This document shows, piece by piece, positions 36,999 through 46,311 of a DNA stretch of 64,000 bases. Origin of the DNA: Phyllobacterium zundukense (lineage in GTDB: Bacteria; Pseudomonadota; Alphaproteobacteria; Rhizobiales; Rhizobiaceae); contig NZ_CP017942.1 of assembly GCF_002764115.1 (NCBI RefSeq), positions 257,001-321,000 on the forward strand. Reading direction: 5' to 3'. Under the pieces are notes generated by a model. The model did not search any database. It saw only the letters and a list, made by a program, of their open reading frames with translations, and was not told the DNA's origin. Each line of letters starts with the position of its first letter. The stretch's first letter is position 1. Position numbers and translations under genes: made by a program.

Positions 36999-37743
36999 GT
37001 GAAGTCAGTCATCCGGAAACTGCTCGTCGTCCCATTCCTGTTCACGGCACTGCCTGCGGCCGCCACTGAAAAAACCATATACCTGACATTCGACGACGGT
37101 CCACTGAATGGAACATCGAACATCCTCCAGGTAGTGGACCGGGAGGAGGTTCCTGCCACCATGTTCATGGTGGGAATGCATGCAGACGCAAGCCAGGATC
37201 GTAAAGCACTCGTTGCAAAGGCAAAATCGATGCGGCTTGTGACCGTCGGCAACCACAGCAACACCCATGCCTATAATCATTATCGCTATTTCTATTCATC
37301 CGTTGAAGGACTGCTCGCGGATCTCGACAAGGCAAACGAGGCGCTTGGACTAAAGGGGACCACCGATCTATGCGCGCTTGCCTGGCAGGAATCGCCTACC
37401 GGGTATGTCATCCGACGACATGGCGATCGGGAAACCCGAGGATCATCGCGAGGAGCCGGGCTTCGAATTTGTGGCAGCGTCCGACTATTACCTCTATGGC
37501 TGGGATCACGAATGGGTGCATGACGACAAGGGCAAACCTGTCCAGACGGTGGATCATTTGGTCAACGAAATCGATCACCTGTTCGCTTACGGAAAGCTGG
37601 CGCAACCGAACAAGCTCATTTTGCTCATGCACGACGAGATGTTTCAGGACAGCTACAACGGCGCCACAAACCTGCAATCACTTATCGCTGCCCTAAAGAA
37701 GCGTCGCTATATGTTTGGTAGCATCGACAAATTCGATGGCTGA
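36999..37743 (+). pseudogene. polysaccharide deacetylase gene broken by a 2-base frameshift
   Basis: The first frame gives a signal peptide and the catalytic segment IYLTFDDGPLNGTSNIL plus NHSNTHAYNHY (metal-binding Asp and His), characteristic of NodB-type carbohydrate esterases. At about 37374-37378 the reading moves to another frame, which continues with PGRNRLPGMSSDDMAIG and FVAASDYYLYGWDHEW to a proper end. Restoring one GC unit in the GCGCGC tract there gives CARLPGRN and a continuous protein of about 249 residues. A GTG at 36999 is the likely start. Either a real mutation or a sequencing error. Confidence 0.75.
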
Positions 37744-37892
37744 TTCAGATAATGAACTTGAAGCTGGACGTCCTGTGCGCTCGAATGGTGGGCTGGCTCT
37801 TCGGCCGCAAAATAACGGACGACGCACAGCAAATTGGCTATACTGAGGACGGGGACGCCTCGCAAATGCGGCATGAGCAAGGAGAGACTTCC

Positions 37893-38426
37893 ATGGCATT
37901 GGTTAGAATTTTCCGCGGCATGGTGCCTGCACTGTTTGCATTTGCGCTCTGCGCGGGCACTGCCTCGGCCCAATCCAACAAATCCGGATGCGCATTGGAG
38001 CCCATCGGGGGGACCTCCCGGCAACTCCTGCGCTGCCAAGGCGGTCTGACCATCATCGCAGAAAGCGGGGCCAGGTACACACTGACGGATCGCAACAGGG
38101 ACGGCAAGGCGGACGCGGCCAGATTGCAGAGCAAAGCGCTTCTGCTGGATTTTGCACAAGGCTCGTCTGGAGCCGGCTTTCAAGTGAGCACGCCACAGGC
38201 CATTGCCGCGGTCCGCGGTACAAAATGGGCGGTGGACGTTGCCTCAGGCAAGACCTCAGTGTTTGTCGTCAGGGGACAGGTCACGGTGCGGCGGCCGGTC
38301 GCGAGCGCCGGCGTTCTCCTTGGTCCTGGCGAAGGTGTTGATGTCGATCAAGGAACCGGCGCCTTGACCGTAAAGCGCTGGCCGGCAGCACGCGTGTCGG
38401 CGTTGATGGCCCGCTTCGGTCAGTGA
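37893..38426 (+). CDS. secreted FecR-domain protein
   Basis: 177 residues from ATG 37893 (AAGGAGAG box). Signal peptide (MVPALFAFALCAGTASAQ), then Cys pair region GCALEPIGGTSRQLLRCQGG and a FecR beta domain: FQVSTPQAIAAVRGTKWAVDV, SVFVVRGQVTVRRP and GVLLGPGEGVDVDQGTG. FecR domains often act as periplasmic sensors. Its stop overlaps the start of a CHASE2-cyclase gene, the frequent FecR-CHASE2 pairing, so the two probably sense one signal. Confidence 0.87.
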   Translation: MALVRIFRGMVPALFAFALCAGTASAQSNKSGCALEPIGGTSRQLLRCQGGLTIIAESGARYTLTDRNRDGKADAARLQSKALLLDFAQGSSGAGFQVSTPQAIAAVRGTKWAVDVASGKTSVFVVRGQVTVRRPVASAGVLLGPGEGVDVDQGTGALTVKRWPAARVSALMARFGQ

Positions 38427-40297
38427 GTCAAATGAGCGGACGAGCGTTTCAGACGCTGATCGCACTGTTACTCGCAGGGCTCTGGGGAGCTGGTCTCGGC
38501 ATAGCGCATATGCGCGGCGACATGTGGTTTCTCGACCGTGTCGAAGCCACGATGACCGATCTTCGGACAGTTATTGGTGGACAGAAGCCGGCACCGGATA
38601 CAGTTACCATCGTGGCCATAGATGATGAGGTCGTTCGCCAGGAGGGCAGCTATCCGCTTGCGCGAGCCAAGCTCGCCCAACTGATCGACGCAATCGCACG
38701 CCTGAAGCCAAAGGTTATCGGTGTCGACATGCTGCTAGTCGATCCGGGATCGGACGATGGCGATCGGGCATTGGCGCAATCGCTCGGCAAAACCGCCAGC
38801 GTGCTCGCTGCTGCCGCCGTCTTTCCCGAAGGCCAACAGCGCATAGAAACAAATCCAGACGATCCGCTCGCCAGTGTTCCCAGCGCCGAGCGATTTTTGC
38901 TGCCGTTGAAACCGTTTGCCGATGTCGCAGCTGTCGGTGTGGTGAATGTCGCCACCGATCGGAATGGCACCCCGCGACTGGTTCCGATGCTGTTCAAAAG
39001 CGGCGACCACATCGAGGCGTCGTTTCCGCTGCGGGTTGTCTCCGTGGCGAAGGGAGTCGAACCAGCCATCGAACCTGACCGTCTTCTGCTCGGCGAACAA
39101 GTGGTCAGGACTGATATCGGCCAAACCCTGCCGTTGACGTTTTACGGTCCTCGCGGCACAATTCGAACGATTAGTGCCGCCGCCGTTTTGAACGGTCAAT
39201 TCGCCCCCGACAGTATCGAAAACCGCATCGTTGTCCTCGGAACAACCGTGACCGGTGGCGGTGACGTCTTCCCGACTCCGTTTGATCCGGTATTGCCCGG
39301 CGTCGAAGTCATTTCGACAGCGATATCGCATTTGATGAGTGGAGACGGGATTGTCCGTGACCGCAATATTCGTCTTGTCGACGCTGGCTTTGCAGTAGGA
39401 CTGCCACTGATGCTCGTCGCCCTATTGGCTTGGCGACGCAACGTCATCGGCCTGGTGATGATCGTATGTGCCGTTCTGGCCTGGCTCGCCATCAACATGG
39501 CCGCATTTGCAAACGGTATCTGGCTCAGTGCAGCTCTACCGATGACCGCCGCCATACCACCCGCTGTCATCTTTGGCGCGATCCAGCTCTGGCTTGGGAA
39601 GCGGCGAGTTCAGCATTTCGCCAGACAAAGCAAACTTCTGCAACAGATTCAGGCGCCGGGCCTTGGAAACTGGCTTGCGCGAAACCCCGGATTCCTGGCG
39701 GAACCTGTTCGCCAGGATGCCGCCGTCATATTCATCGATCTCTCCGGATTTACCGGATTGAGCGAAACATTGGGACCGAATGCGACGCGCGAGTTGCTGA
39801 ATGGTTTCTATAAATTGGTGGATGAGGAGGTCGCGGCGTGCGGAGGAACAATCACCAGCTTCATGGGCGATGGAGCGATGATCCTGTTCGGCCTGCCGGA
39901 ACCCGGTGTCGACGATGCCTTCAACGCCGCGCGCTGTTGTGTCAGGCTTTGCGACAGTACCCGGAAATGGCTTGCGTCGCTGCCAGAATCCATTGCTTCG
40001 CGGATCGGCTTCAAGATGGGCGCGCACTTCGGGACAGTGATAGCATCCAGGCTCGGTGGCGGCAGTCGCCAGCAAATCACGGCGACCGGTGATACGGTCA
40101 ATGTGGCGAGCCGCTTGATGGAAGTCGCTGCGAGCCACGGTACCGAGCTCGCGTTGAGCACCGAAATATTGCAGATTGCCGGTCAAGATAGCGCCCCTTA
40201 CCAATCCGGGAATCTTACGGGGCCGCTGGAAACACAAATCCGGGGACGGTCCGGTTCCGTTATCGTCTGGCTGTGGCAAAGCATGCATCCGCAATAG
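38423..40297 (+). CDS. CHASE2-domain adenylate/guanylate cyclase
   Basis: About 622-624 residues (GTG at 38423 or ATG at 38432). One N-terminal membrane segment (LIALLLAGLWGAGLGIA), an extracytoplasmic CHASE2 domain (about residues 35-310), three further spans (about 320-395) and a class III cyclase domain (about 435-595) with VIFIDLSGFTGLSE, SFMGDGAMILFG and ITATGDTVNVASRL, so both metal-binding Asp are kept. It would make cAMP or cGMP in response to a periplasmic signal, possibly through the FecR partner. The choice between ATP and GTP cannot be made from sight. Confidence 0.9.
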   Translation: MSQMSGRAFQTLIALLLAGLWGAGLGIAHMRGDMWFLDRVEATMTDLRTVIGGQKPAPDTVTIVAIDDEVVRQEGSYPLARAKLAQLIDAIARLKPKVIGVDMLLVDPGSDDGDRALAQSLGKTASVLAAAAVFPEGQQRIETNPDDPLASVPSAERFLLPLKPFADVAAVGVVNVATDRNGTPRLVPMLFKSGDHIEASFPLRVVSVAKGVEPAIEPDRLLLGEQVVRTDIGQTLPLTFYGPRGTIRTISAAAVLNGQFAPDSIENRIVVLGTTVTGGGDVFPTPFDPVLPGVEVISTAISHLMSGDGIVRDRNIRLVDAGFAVGLPLMLVALLAWRRNVIGLVMIVCAVLAWLAINMAAFANGIWLSAALPMTAAIPPAVIFGAIQLWLGKRRVQHFARQSKLLQQIQAPGLGNWLARNPGFLAEPVRQDAAVIFIDLSGFTGLSETLGPNATRELLNGFYKLVDEEVAACGGTITSFMGDGAMILFGLPEPGVDDAFNAARCCVRLCDSTRKWLASLPESIASRIGFKMGAHFGTVIASRLGGGSRQQITATGDTVNVASRLMEVAASHGTELALSTEILQIAGQDSAPYQSGNLTGPLETQIRGRSGSVIVWLWQSMHPQ

Positions 40298-40385
40298 GTT
40301 GCTGGAACGAAAAAATTTACAGAACATTGTAGGATTGCTGGTCGCCCGAACGTTCCTTGATTGGTCAAATGAAAAGGAGGCACAC

Positions 40386-40739
40386 ATGTCCTATGTCGAC
40401 GGTTTTCTACTCGCAGTCCCCAAGGAAAAAATTGATGACTACAAGGCATTGGCACGAATGGCCGGGGAGGTCTGGAAAGAACATGGCGCGCTGGCTTATG
40501 TCGAATGCACCGGTGATGATGTGCCCTATGGCGAACTTACTTCCTTTCCACGCGCAGTACAGGCGACCGATGATGAGATCGTTGTCTTTTCCTGGATCGT
40601 TTATGCATCCCGCGAACAGCGCGACGCGATAAATGCAAAAGTCATTGCAGATCCCCGACTGAAGGGAGACATGTCGACTATGCCGTTCGACGGCAAACGG
40701 ATGATATTCGGAGGGTTCGAGTCGTTCGTGGAACTATAG
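40386..40739 (+). CDS. DUF1428 family protein
   Basis: 117 residues from an ATG with a good AAAGGAGG box. MSYVDGFLLAVPKEKIDDYKALA and the end MPFDGKRMIFGGFESFVEL are the hallmarks of the DUF1428 (YbaA-like) family, which has a dimeric alpha/beta-barrel fold of unknown function. A strong hairpin overlaps its stop codon. Confidence 0.92.
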   Translation: MSYVDGFLLAVPKEKIDDYKALARMAGEVWKEHGALAYVECTGDDVPYGELTSFPRAVQATDDEIVVFSWIVYASREQRDAINAKVIADPRLKGDMSTMPFDGKRMIFGGFESFVEL

Positions 40740-40771
40740 CCAATAGTGCACTATCCGCCCCACTATTGGCT
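40738..40771 (+). terminator. 11-base-pair hairpin at the end of the DUF1428 gene
   Basis: Perfect arms AGCCAATAGTG / CACTATTGGCT around a 12-base loop; the first arm begins inside the stop codon. No T tract, but the stem is strong and nothing else ends the transcript before the cox operon 190 bases away. Confidence 0.65.
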
Positions 40772-40962
40772 CATCTTGCAGACATCGGCGCACATTTCGG
40801 CATGCTGAAGATAGTAAATGTGCGTCCGATTGTTGATATCCAGGTCGTCATCACCTCAGCTGATTTGATTACCTGTATTTCTGCTTTGTGAAATGCTACG
40901 CTGAAATTTCTACGTATTGCGAGTTCATGTCCACAGCCAATTAGGCAGGGAGGGGACAAGAA

Positions 40963-41778
40963 ATGGCTGTCGTACTTATTCTGGTTCTAGTAGCGGTTGC
41001 GTCAGTTCTGTTTCATCTTTTGAGTCCGTGGTGGTGGACGCCAATCGCGTCAAACTGGCACTACATCGATAATACAATCATCATTACATTCTGGATCACA
41101 GGCTTCGTATTCGTCGCGGTTGTACTATTCGTTGCCTATTGCGTGTTCCGTTTCCGGCACAAGCCGGGAAACCGCGCACACTACGAGCCTGAGAACAGGA
41201 AGCTTGAATTCTGGCTTGCCACAGTGACCACCATTGGGGTCGTCGCCATGCTGGCGCCTGGCTTGTTCGTCTGGAATCAATTTGTGACCGTTCCAAGCGA
41301 TGCCACCGAAGTTGAGGTTGTGGGCCAGCAATGGTTATGGAGCTATCGCTTACCCGGAGCCAATGGACAGCTCGGGACGTCAGAGACTCGCGACGTCAGC
41401 AGCGACAACCCTTTAGGCTTGAACAAGAACGATGCGTCTGGCCTCGATGACATCATCATCGAAGGCGGCGAATTGCATGTACCCGTCGGGAAACCGGTGA
41501 AGATGCTGCTTCGCTCCATCGACGTCCTGCACGATTTCTACGTGCCTGAGTTCAGGGCTAAGATGGATATGGTCCCCGGTATGGTCACCTATTTCTGGTT
41601 TACGCCCACACGGACCGGAACATTTGAAGTTCTGTGCGCCGAACTCTGCGGGGTCGGGCATCCGCAAATGCGCGGGACCGTCGTCGTCGACACGGAAGCC
41701 GACTATCAGACATGGCTGCAGCAGCAGCAGACATTTACGCAAATGATGGCGTCGGGAGAAGTACAGCCGGCGAATTGA
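40963..41778 (+). CDS. coxM: cytochrome c oxidase subunit II
   Basis: 271 residues with three hydrophobic N-terminal segments and a CuA domain: VVGQQWLWSYRLPG, DVLHDFYVPEFRAKMDMVPG and the copper motif CAELCGVGHPQM. GGGAGGGGACAAGAA gives a strong ribosome site. The order subunit II, I, III, III-like, IV resembles the coxMNOP operon of Bradyrhizobium, from which the symbols are borrowed. No heme c domain is fused. Confidence 0.93.
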   Translation: MAVVLILVLVAVASVLFHLLSPWWWTPIASNWHYIDNTIIITFWITGFVFVAVVLFVAYCVFRFRHKPGNRAHYEPENRKLEFWLATVTTIGVVAMLAPGLFVWNQFVTVPSDATEVEVVGQQWLWSYRLPGANGQLGTSETRDVSSDNPLGLNKNDASGLDDIIIEGGELHVPVGKPVKMLLRSIDVLHDFYVPEFRAKMDMVPGMVTYFWFTPTRTGTFEVLCAELCGVGHPQMRGTVVVDTEADYQTWLQQQQTFTQMMASGEVQPAN

Positions 41779-41832
41779 GTGACATCGCACTTCGGGAGGA
41801 AGAGCGAGCCAGAAACACAGGGAGGGCTATTG

Positions 41833-43611
41833 ATGGTCAACATTCCATCCAGCATTGATGACACCGTCCCCGCAGCGGAAGTCGAAGATGTCGAGCTTTA
41901 CCATCCGCACAGCTGGTGGACCACGTATGTCTTCAGCCAGGATGCCAAGGTCATAGCCGTTCAGTATTCGGTCACCGCTCTGTCGATCGGCTTGGTTGCT
42001 CTCGTTCTTTCGTGGCTCATGCGACTACAGCTGGGTTTCCCCGGTTATTTTACCTTCATCGATGCTGACCGTTATTACCAGTTCATCACCATGCATGGGA
42101 TGATCATGGTGATTTACCTCCTGACTGCACTGTTTCTGGGTGGTTTCGGCAATTACCTGATCCCGTTGATGCTGGGCGCGCGGGATATGGTGTTCCCTTA
42201 TGCAAACATGCTGAGTTACTGGCTTTATCTCCTTGCAGTGCTCGTTCTCGCTGCGGGCTTTTTTGTGCCAGGGGGCCCGACGGGCGCCGGCTGGACGCTC
42301 TATCCGCCTCAAGCGATACTTTCCGGCACGCCGGGCGGTCAGAGTGGGGGCATCATCCTGATGCTGACCTCGCTCATCCTGTTCATTATCGGCTTTACCA
42401 TGGGCGGTTTGAACTACGTGGTCACCGTCCTGCAGGGCCGTGCGCGCGGCATGACCCTGATGCGCATGCCTTTAACGATTTGGGGCATCTTTACCGCAAC
42501 GGTCATGGCGCTACTGGCCTTCCCTGCCCTGTTCGTTGCCTCGGTCATGATGCTCTTCGACCTGGTTCTTGGCACCAGCTTTTTCATGCCGGCGATTGTC
42601 GAAATGGGCACACAACTACAGCATGGCGGCGGCAGCCCAATCCTTTTCCAGCACCTGTTCTGGTTCTTCGGCCACCCCGAAGTGTACATTGTCGCCTTGC
42701 CAGCTTTTGGCATCGTCTCCGATCTGATCAGTACTCACGCGAGAAAGAATATCTTTGGCTACCGCATGATGGTCTGGGCAATCGTGGTCATTGGCGCGCT
42801 GAGCTTCGTCGTCTGGGCACATCATATGTATGTCAGCGGCATGAACCCGAATTTCGGCTTCTTCTTTGCCACGACGACGTTGATCATCGCGGTTCCCACC
42901 GCCATCAAGGTCTACAATTGGGTGCTTACGCTGTGGCGGGGAGACATTCACCTTAATGTGCCGATGCTCTTCGCCCTTGGTTTCATCGTCACCTTTGTGA
43001 ATGGTGGACTGACGGGCTTGTTTCTTGGGAATGTGGTCGTCGACGTTCCCCTTTCCGATACCATGTTTGTCGTCGCTCATTTCCACATGGTGATGGGCGT
43101 AGCGCCGATTATGGTCATATTCGGCGCCATCTATCATTGGTATCCCAAGATCACGGGACGCATGCTGGACGAGACTATGGGACGGATCCATTTCTGGGTG
43201 ACGTTCCTTGGCGCTTATCTGATCTTCTTCCCCATGCATTATCTTGGCCTATTGGGAGCGCCTCGCCGCTATTACGAACTGGGCGAGTCCGCGGTCAATC
43301 CGCCATCAGCCCATTCGTTGAACGAATTCATTACCGTGATGGCGTTGACAGTGGGCGCTGCCCAGATGCTGTTCCTGTTCAATTTGATCTGGAGCCTGCG
43401 GAGAGGCAAGGAAGCCGGAGGGAATCCGTGGCGAGCGACCACTCTCGAATGGCAGACACCGACAACCCCGCCCCCGCATGGCAATTGGGGCAAGGACTTG
43501 CCGGTTGTGTATCGTTGGGCCTATGACTACAGCGTTCCGGGTGCACCACAGGATTTCATCCCGCAGAACCAGCCGAACACCGACCGGCTGTCCATGGAAA
43601 ATGCGTCATGA
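41833..43611 (+). CDS. coxN: cytochrome c oxidase subunit I
   Basis: 592 residues from ATG 41833 (AGGGAGG box). Twelve or more spans. Heme/copper ligands are visible: ITMHGMIMV for the low-spin heme His, FFGHPEVYIVALPAFG with the CuB His and cross-linked Tyr, WAHHMYVSGM with two CuB His, and VAHFHMVMG with the heme His pair. The HPEVY form marks a type A oxidase. Overlaps the next gene by 4 bases. Confidence 0.95.
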   Translation: MVNIPSSIDDTVPAAEVEDVELYHPHSWWTTYVFSQDAKVIAVQYSVTALSIGLVALVLSWLMRLQLGFPGYFTFIDADRYYQFITMHGMIMVIYLLTALFLGGFGNYLIPLMLGARDMVFPYANMLSYWLYLLAVLVLAAGFFVPGGPTGAGWTLYPPQAILSGTPGGQSGGIILMLTSLILFIIGFTMGGLNYVVTVLQGRARGMTLMRMPLTIWGIFTATVMALLAFPALFVASVMMLFDLVLGTSFFMPAIVEMGTQLQHGGGSPILFQHLFWFFGHPEVYIVALPAFGIVSDLISTHARKNIFGYRMMVWAIVVIGALSFVVWAHHMYVSGMNPNFGFFFATTTLIIAVPTAIKVYNWVLTLWRGDIHLNVPMLFALGFIVTFVNGGLTGLFLGNVVVDVPLSDTMFVVAHFHMVMGVAPIMVIFGAIYHWYPKITGRMLDETMGRIHFWVTFLGAYLIFFPMHYLGLLGAPRRYYELGESAVNPPSAHSLNEFITVMALTVGAAQMLFLFNLIWSLRRGKEAGGNPWRATTLEWQTPTTPPPHGNWGKDLPVVYRWAYDYSVPGAPQDFIPQNQPNTDRLSMENAS

Positions 43612-44312
43612 GCGTCATCCTGATTTTTTTGGCCGGGCTTGCTGTCGTTATATCCTGGTGGATGGCGCAGCAACGCCTTACTTCGAAACCCTGGCTTGAG
43701 GTCGGGAACGCTGGTGACGTTCCCCGCTATGACGGATCCTCCATTGCAACAGCCAAGATCGGACTTGGTGTCTTTCTGGCTGTCGTCGGCGCTTTGTTCA
43801 CGCTCTTCATCAGCGCTTATTTCATGCGTATGGGCGTTGAAGATTGGTGGGCAATTCCCATTCCTGGACTGCTTTGGGTTAATACGGCCGTGTTGATGTT
43901 GAGTAGTATCGCCTTGCAATGGGCGAAAACCGAAGCGCAGAACAATCGGAATGAGGCCATGAAGGCCGGCCTGCTGGCGGGTCTTGTGACAGCCATCGGG
44001 TTTCTCGTCGGGCAGGTCTTTGCGTGGCGCGAATTGGTCTCGGCCGGTTATGTGCTTGCCGACAATCCGGCGAACAGTTTCTTCTATCTCATCACCGGTA
44101 TGCATGGTCTGCATATAGTGGGCGGTCTCGTTGCGCTCAGCAGGACAACACTTAAGGCATGGGAAGGCGTCCCGCCGAACAAGGTACGCCTAAGCGTCGA
44201 GCTTTGTGCCATGTACTGGCATTTCATGCTGGTGGTCTGGCTAGTGCTTTTTGCCCTGTTCGCGGGGTGGGCGAATGACTTTGTCGATATCTGCCGGCAA
44301 TTGCTAACTTAG
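43608..44312 (+). CDS. coxO: cytochrome c oxidase subunit III-like protein
   Basis: 234 residues, several spans, ending in the COX III signature LCAMYWHFMLVVWLVLFALF, with FFYLITGMHGLHIVGG ahead of it. One of two subunit III-like genes in tandem; this one has more Gly/Ala spans at its N-terminus and lies in a 4-base overlap with subunit I. The pairing is as in coxMNOP. Confidence 0.88.
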   Translation: MSVILIFLAGLAVVISWWMAQQRLTSKPWLEVGNAGDVPRYDGSSIATAKIGLGVFLAVVGALFTLFISAYFMRMGVEDWWAIPIPGLLWVNTAVLMLSSIALQWAKTEAQNNRNEAMKAGLLAGLVTAIGFLVGQVFAWRELVSAGYVLADNPANSFFYLITGMHGLHIVGGLVALSRTTLKAWEGVPPNKVRLSVELCAMYWHFMLVVWLVLFALFAGWANDFVDICRQLLT

Positions 44313-44322
44313 GGGTGTAACG

Positions 44323-45051
44323 ATGCATGAATCCGCTAAAGTAAAGCCAAGCGCTACCCCTGCCCTTTCTCGGCCCTCAGGATTAAGTGGCTTTGCATCA
44401 GATTGGGCTTCGGACCAGAGAACGTTCAAGAACGTTTCCTGGGGCAAGGCGATGATGTGGATATTCCTCCTCAGCGACACCTTCATCTTCGGCTGTTTCC
44501 TTCTTGCCTATATGACCGCCCGGATGTCCACCACGGTGCCCTGGCCCAATCCCAGCGAAGTTTTCGCCCTGCATATCGGGGGCCAGAACGTCCCATTGAT
44601 CCTCATTGCCATCATGACCTTCGTGCTCATCAGCAGCAGCGGGACGATGGCGATGGCCGTCAATTTTGGCTACCGGCGAGATCGCCGCAAAACGGCTGCG
44701 CTGATGCTGTTGACGGCGCTGTTTGGCGCGACATTTGTCGGAATGCAGGCATTCGAATGGACCAAGCTGATTTCAGAGGGTGTCCGGCCTTGGGAAAACC
44801 CATGGGGAGCACCACAGTTCGGTTCGACCTTTTTCATGATCACGGGTTTTCACGGAACCCACGTCACGATCGGGGTCATCTTCCTGATCATTATTGCGCG
44901 CAAGGTCTGGCGCGGAGATTTCGACACGGAGAAACGCGGCTTTTTCACGTCGAGGAAAGGTAACTACGAGATCGTCGAAATCACGGGGCTCTATTGGCAT
45001 TTCGTTGATCTGGTCTGGGTATTCATCTTTGCCTTCTTCTATCTGTGGTGA
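44323..45051 (+). CDS. coxP: cytochrome c oxidase subunit III-like protein (second copy)
   Basis: 242 residues with a soluble N-terminal stretch of about 45 residues, then spans such as MMWIFLLSDTFIFGCFLLAY, the segment FFMITGFHGTHVTIGVIFL and the C-terminal GLYWHFVDLVWVFIFAFFYLW that defines subunit III. It starts 10 bases after the preceding copy. The two copies are clearly diverged, so a recent duplication is unlikely. Confidence 0.88.
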   Translation: MHESAKVKPSATPALSRPSGLSGFASDWASDQRTFKNVSWGKAMMWIFLLSDTFIFGCFLLAYMTARMSTTVPWPNPSEVFALHIGGQNVPLILIAIMTFVLISSSGTMAMAVNFGYRRDRRKTAALMLLTALFGATFVGMQAFEWTKLISEGVRPWENPWGAPQFGSTFFMITGFHGTHVTIGVIFLIIIARKVWRGDFDTEKRGFFTSRKGNYEIVEITGLYWHFVDLVWVFIFAFFYLW

Positions 45052-45059
45052 GGTAAGTC

Positions 45060-45419
45060 ATGGCACAGCCCGCAACACATAGCGCACAACCTGCGGTCCA
45101 CGCGGAGGACCATCAGCAACACCCCATCAAGCTATACCTGGCCGTGTGGGGCCTGCTATTCGTTCTCAGCTTCTTTTCATACCTCGTGGACTACCTTCAC
45201 GTGCAGGGTTACCTCAGATGGACGCTGATCCTGATCTTCATGGTCTTGAAGGCGGGGTTGATCGTGGCGATTTTCATGCATATGGCATGGGAGCGCCTGG
45301 CTTTGATCTATGCCATCCTACTTCCACCGGTATTGGTGCTCGTCTTCGTGGCGTTGATGGTTTCGGAAGCGAATTACACGCTACTCACGCGGCTGGTATT
45401 TTTTGGCGCAGCGCCTTAA
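45060..45419 (+). CDS. cytochrome c oxidase subunit IV (prokaryotic COX IV-like)
   Basis: 119 residues with a His/Ala/Pro-rich cytoplasmic N-terminus (HAEDHQQHPIKLYL) and three membrane segments (AVWGLLFVLSFFSYLVDYL, LILIFMVLKAGLIVAIFMHM, LPPVLVLVFVALMVSE). This layout is that of the small caa3/cbo-type subunit IV. It closes the oxidase operon, 8 bases after the second subunit III-like gene, and is followed by a strong hairpin. Confidence 0.85.
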   Translation: MAQPATHSAQPAVHAEDHQQHPIKLYLAVWGLLFVLSFFSYLVDYLHVQGYLRWTLILIFMVLKAGLIVAIFMHMAWERLALIYAILLPPVLVLVFVALMVSEANYTLLTRLVFFGAAP

Positions 45420-45431
45420 GCCTCACGGCTT

Positions 45432-45459
45432 CGGCGCGGCATTTTTCAACGCCGCGCCG
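45432..45459. terminator. terminator hairpin after the cox operon
   Basis: Perfect 9-base arms CGGCGCGGC / GCCGCGCCG with loop ATTTTTCAAC, followed by GTTTCAATCTT. Lies between the convergent cox operon and DUF2189 gene and can act in both directions. Confidence 0.75.
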
Positions 45460-45486
45460 TTTCAATCTTCCAAAGCGAAATGAAGT

Positions 45487-46311
45487 TTACCTTGCCTGGC
45501 TCAAAACATCACGCGGCAGAGGTACTATGAGCTTGCGATACAGGTGCCACGTCGCATGTCCGAGCACTGGTATGAAGATGGCTAGGCCGACGAACAACGT
45601 CAGGAAGCCAACCAGGAGAAGGGCTGCAACAATCAATCCCCAGAGCGCTATCGGGACGGGGTTGATCCACGCTGCCTTTACCGATGTGACCACTGCCGCC
45701 AACGCACCGACATCACGATCGAGCAGGAGCGGAAAGGCGATTACGGTTGTGCAAAGTGCGACGACTGCAAAGACGAAGCCGATCCCGTTGCCGAGCAGGA
45801 TCATCCTCTGGCCTTCCGAGGTGTTGAAAACCTGATTCACGAAGGCGCTGATGGATTCCGGTGCTTGCGGACCAAAGAGGTTCGTATAGAGGGCCTGTGC
45901 TACCAATATCCAGGCAACGAAGAGCACGAGGAGCATGACACCCACAGCCACAATCGAAGGTATCGCCGGAGACTGCCGAACTTCGAGCGCATGTTTCCAG
46001 GACGTGTCGAGATTGAGTTCCCTGCGCCTGCTGATCTCATAAAGGCCGAGCGCTGCAAACGGTCCGATCAATGCAAAACCGGACATCAAAGGAAAAAGCA
46101 GCGGCAAAAGATTGGCGCCCGATGTCCAGCGCACGAGAACCAATCCGGCAATCGGGTAAATCAGGCAGAGAAAAACATAATGTGAGGGCTTGTCCCAGAA
46201 GTCATCGAGCCCCTCGCGAAGCGCAGCAAAAACATCTGCCACACTAATTCTACGGACGTCAGGATAGACGTTCGTTTCATTCGCACCAGCTATCACATGA
46301 AATTGTGCCAT
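45487..46311 (-). CDS. DUF2189 multi-pass membrane protein
   Basis: 274 residues from ATG 46311 (GGGAGAA box). N-terminus VRRISVADVFAALREGLDDFWDKPSHYVFLCLIYP and six or so spans match DUF2189, often found beside oxidase or cytochrome genes; function not established. Convergent with the cox operon, sharing its terminator. Confidence 0.85.
   Translation of the reverse strand: MAQFHVIAGANETNVYPDVRRISVADVFAALREGLDDFWDKPSHYVFLCLIYPIAGLVLVRWTSGANLLPLLFPLMSGFALIGPFAALGLYEISRRRELNLDTSWKHALEVRQSPAIPSIVAVGVMLLVLFVAWILVAQALYTNLFGPQAPESISAFVNQVFNTSEGQRMILLGNGIGFVFAVVALCTTVIAFPLLLDRDVGALAAVVTSVKAAWINPVPIALWGLIVAALLLVGFLTLFVGLAIFIPVLGHATWHLYRKLIVPLPRDVLSQAR

Noticed and set aside
37893..40297. Cyclic-nucleotide anti-phage system (CBASS/Pycsar-like)
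   Set aside because: The cyclase is a membrane CHASE2 sensor type paired with FecR; no effector nuclease, TIR or membrane-toxin gene is adjacent.
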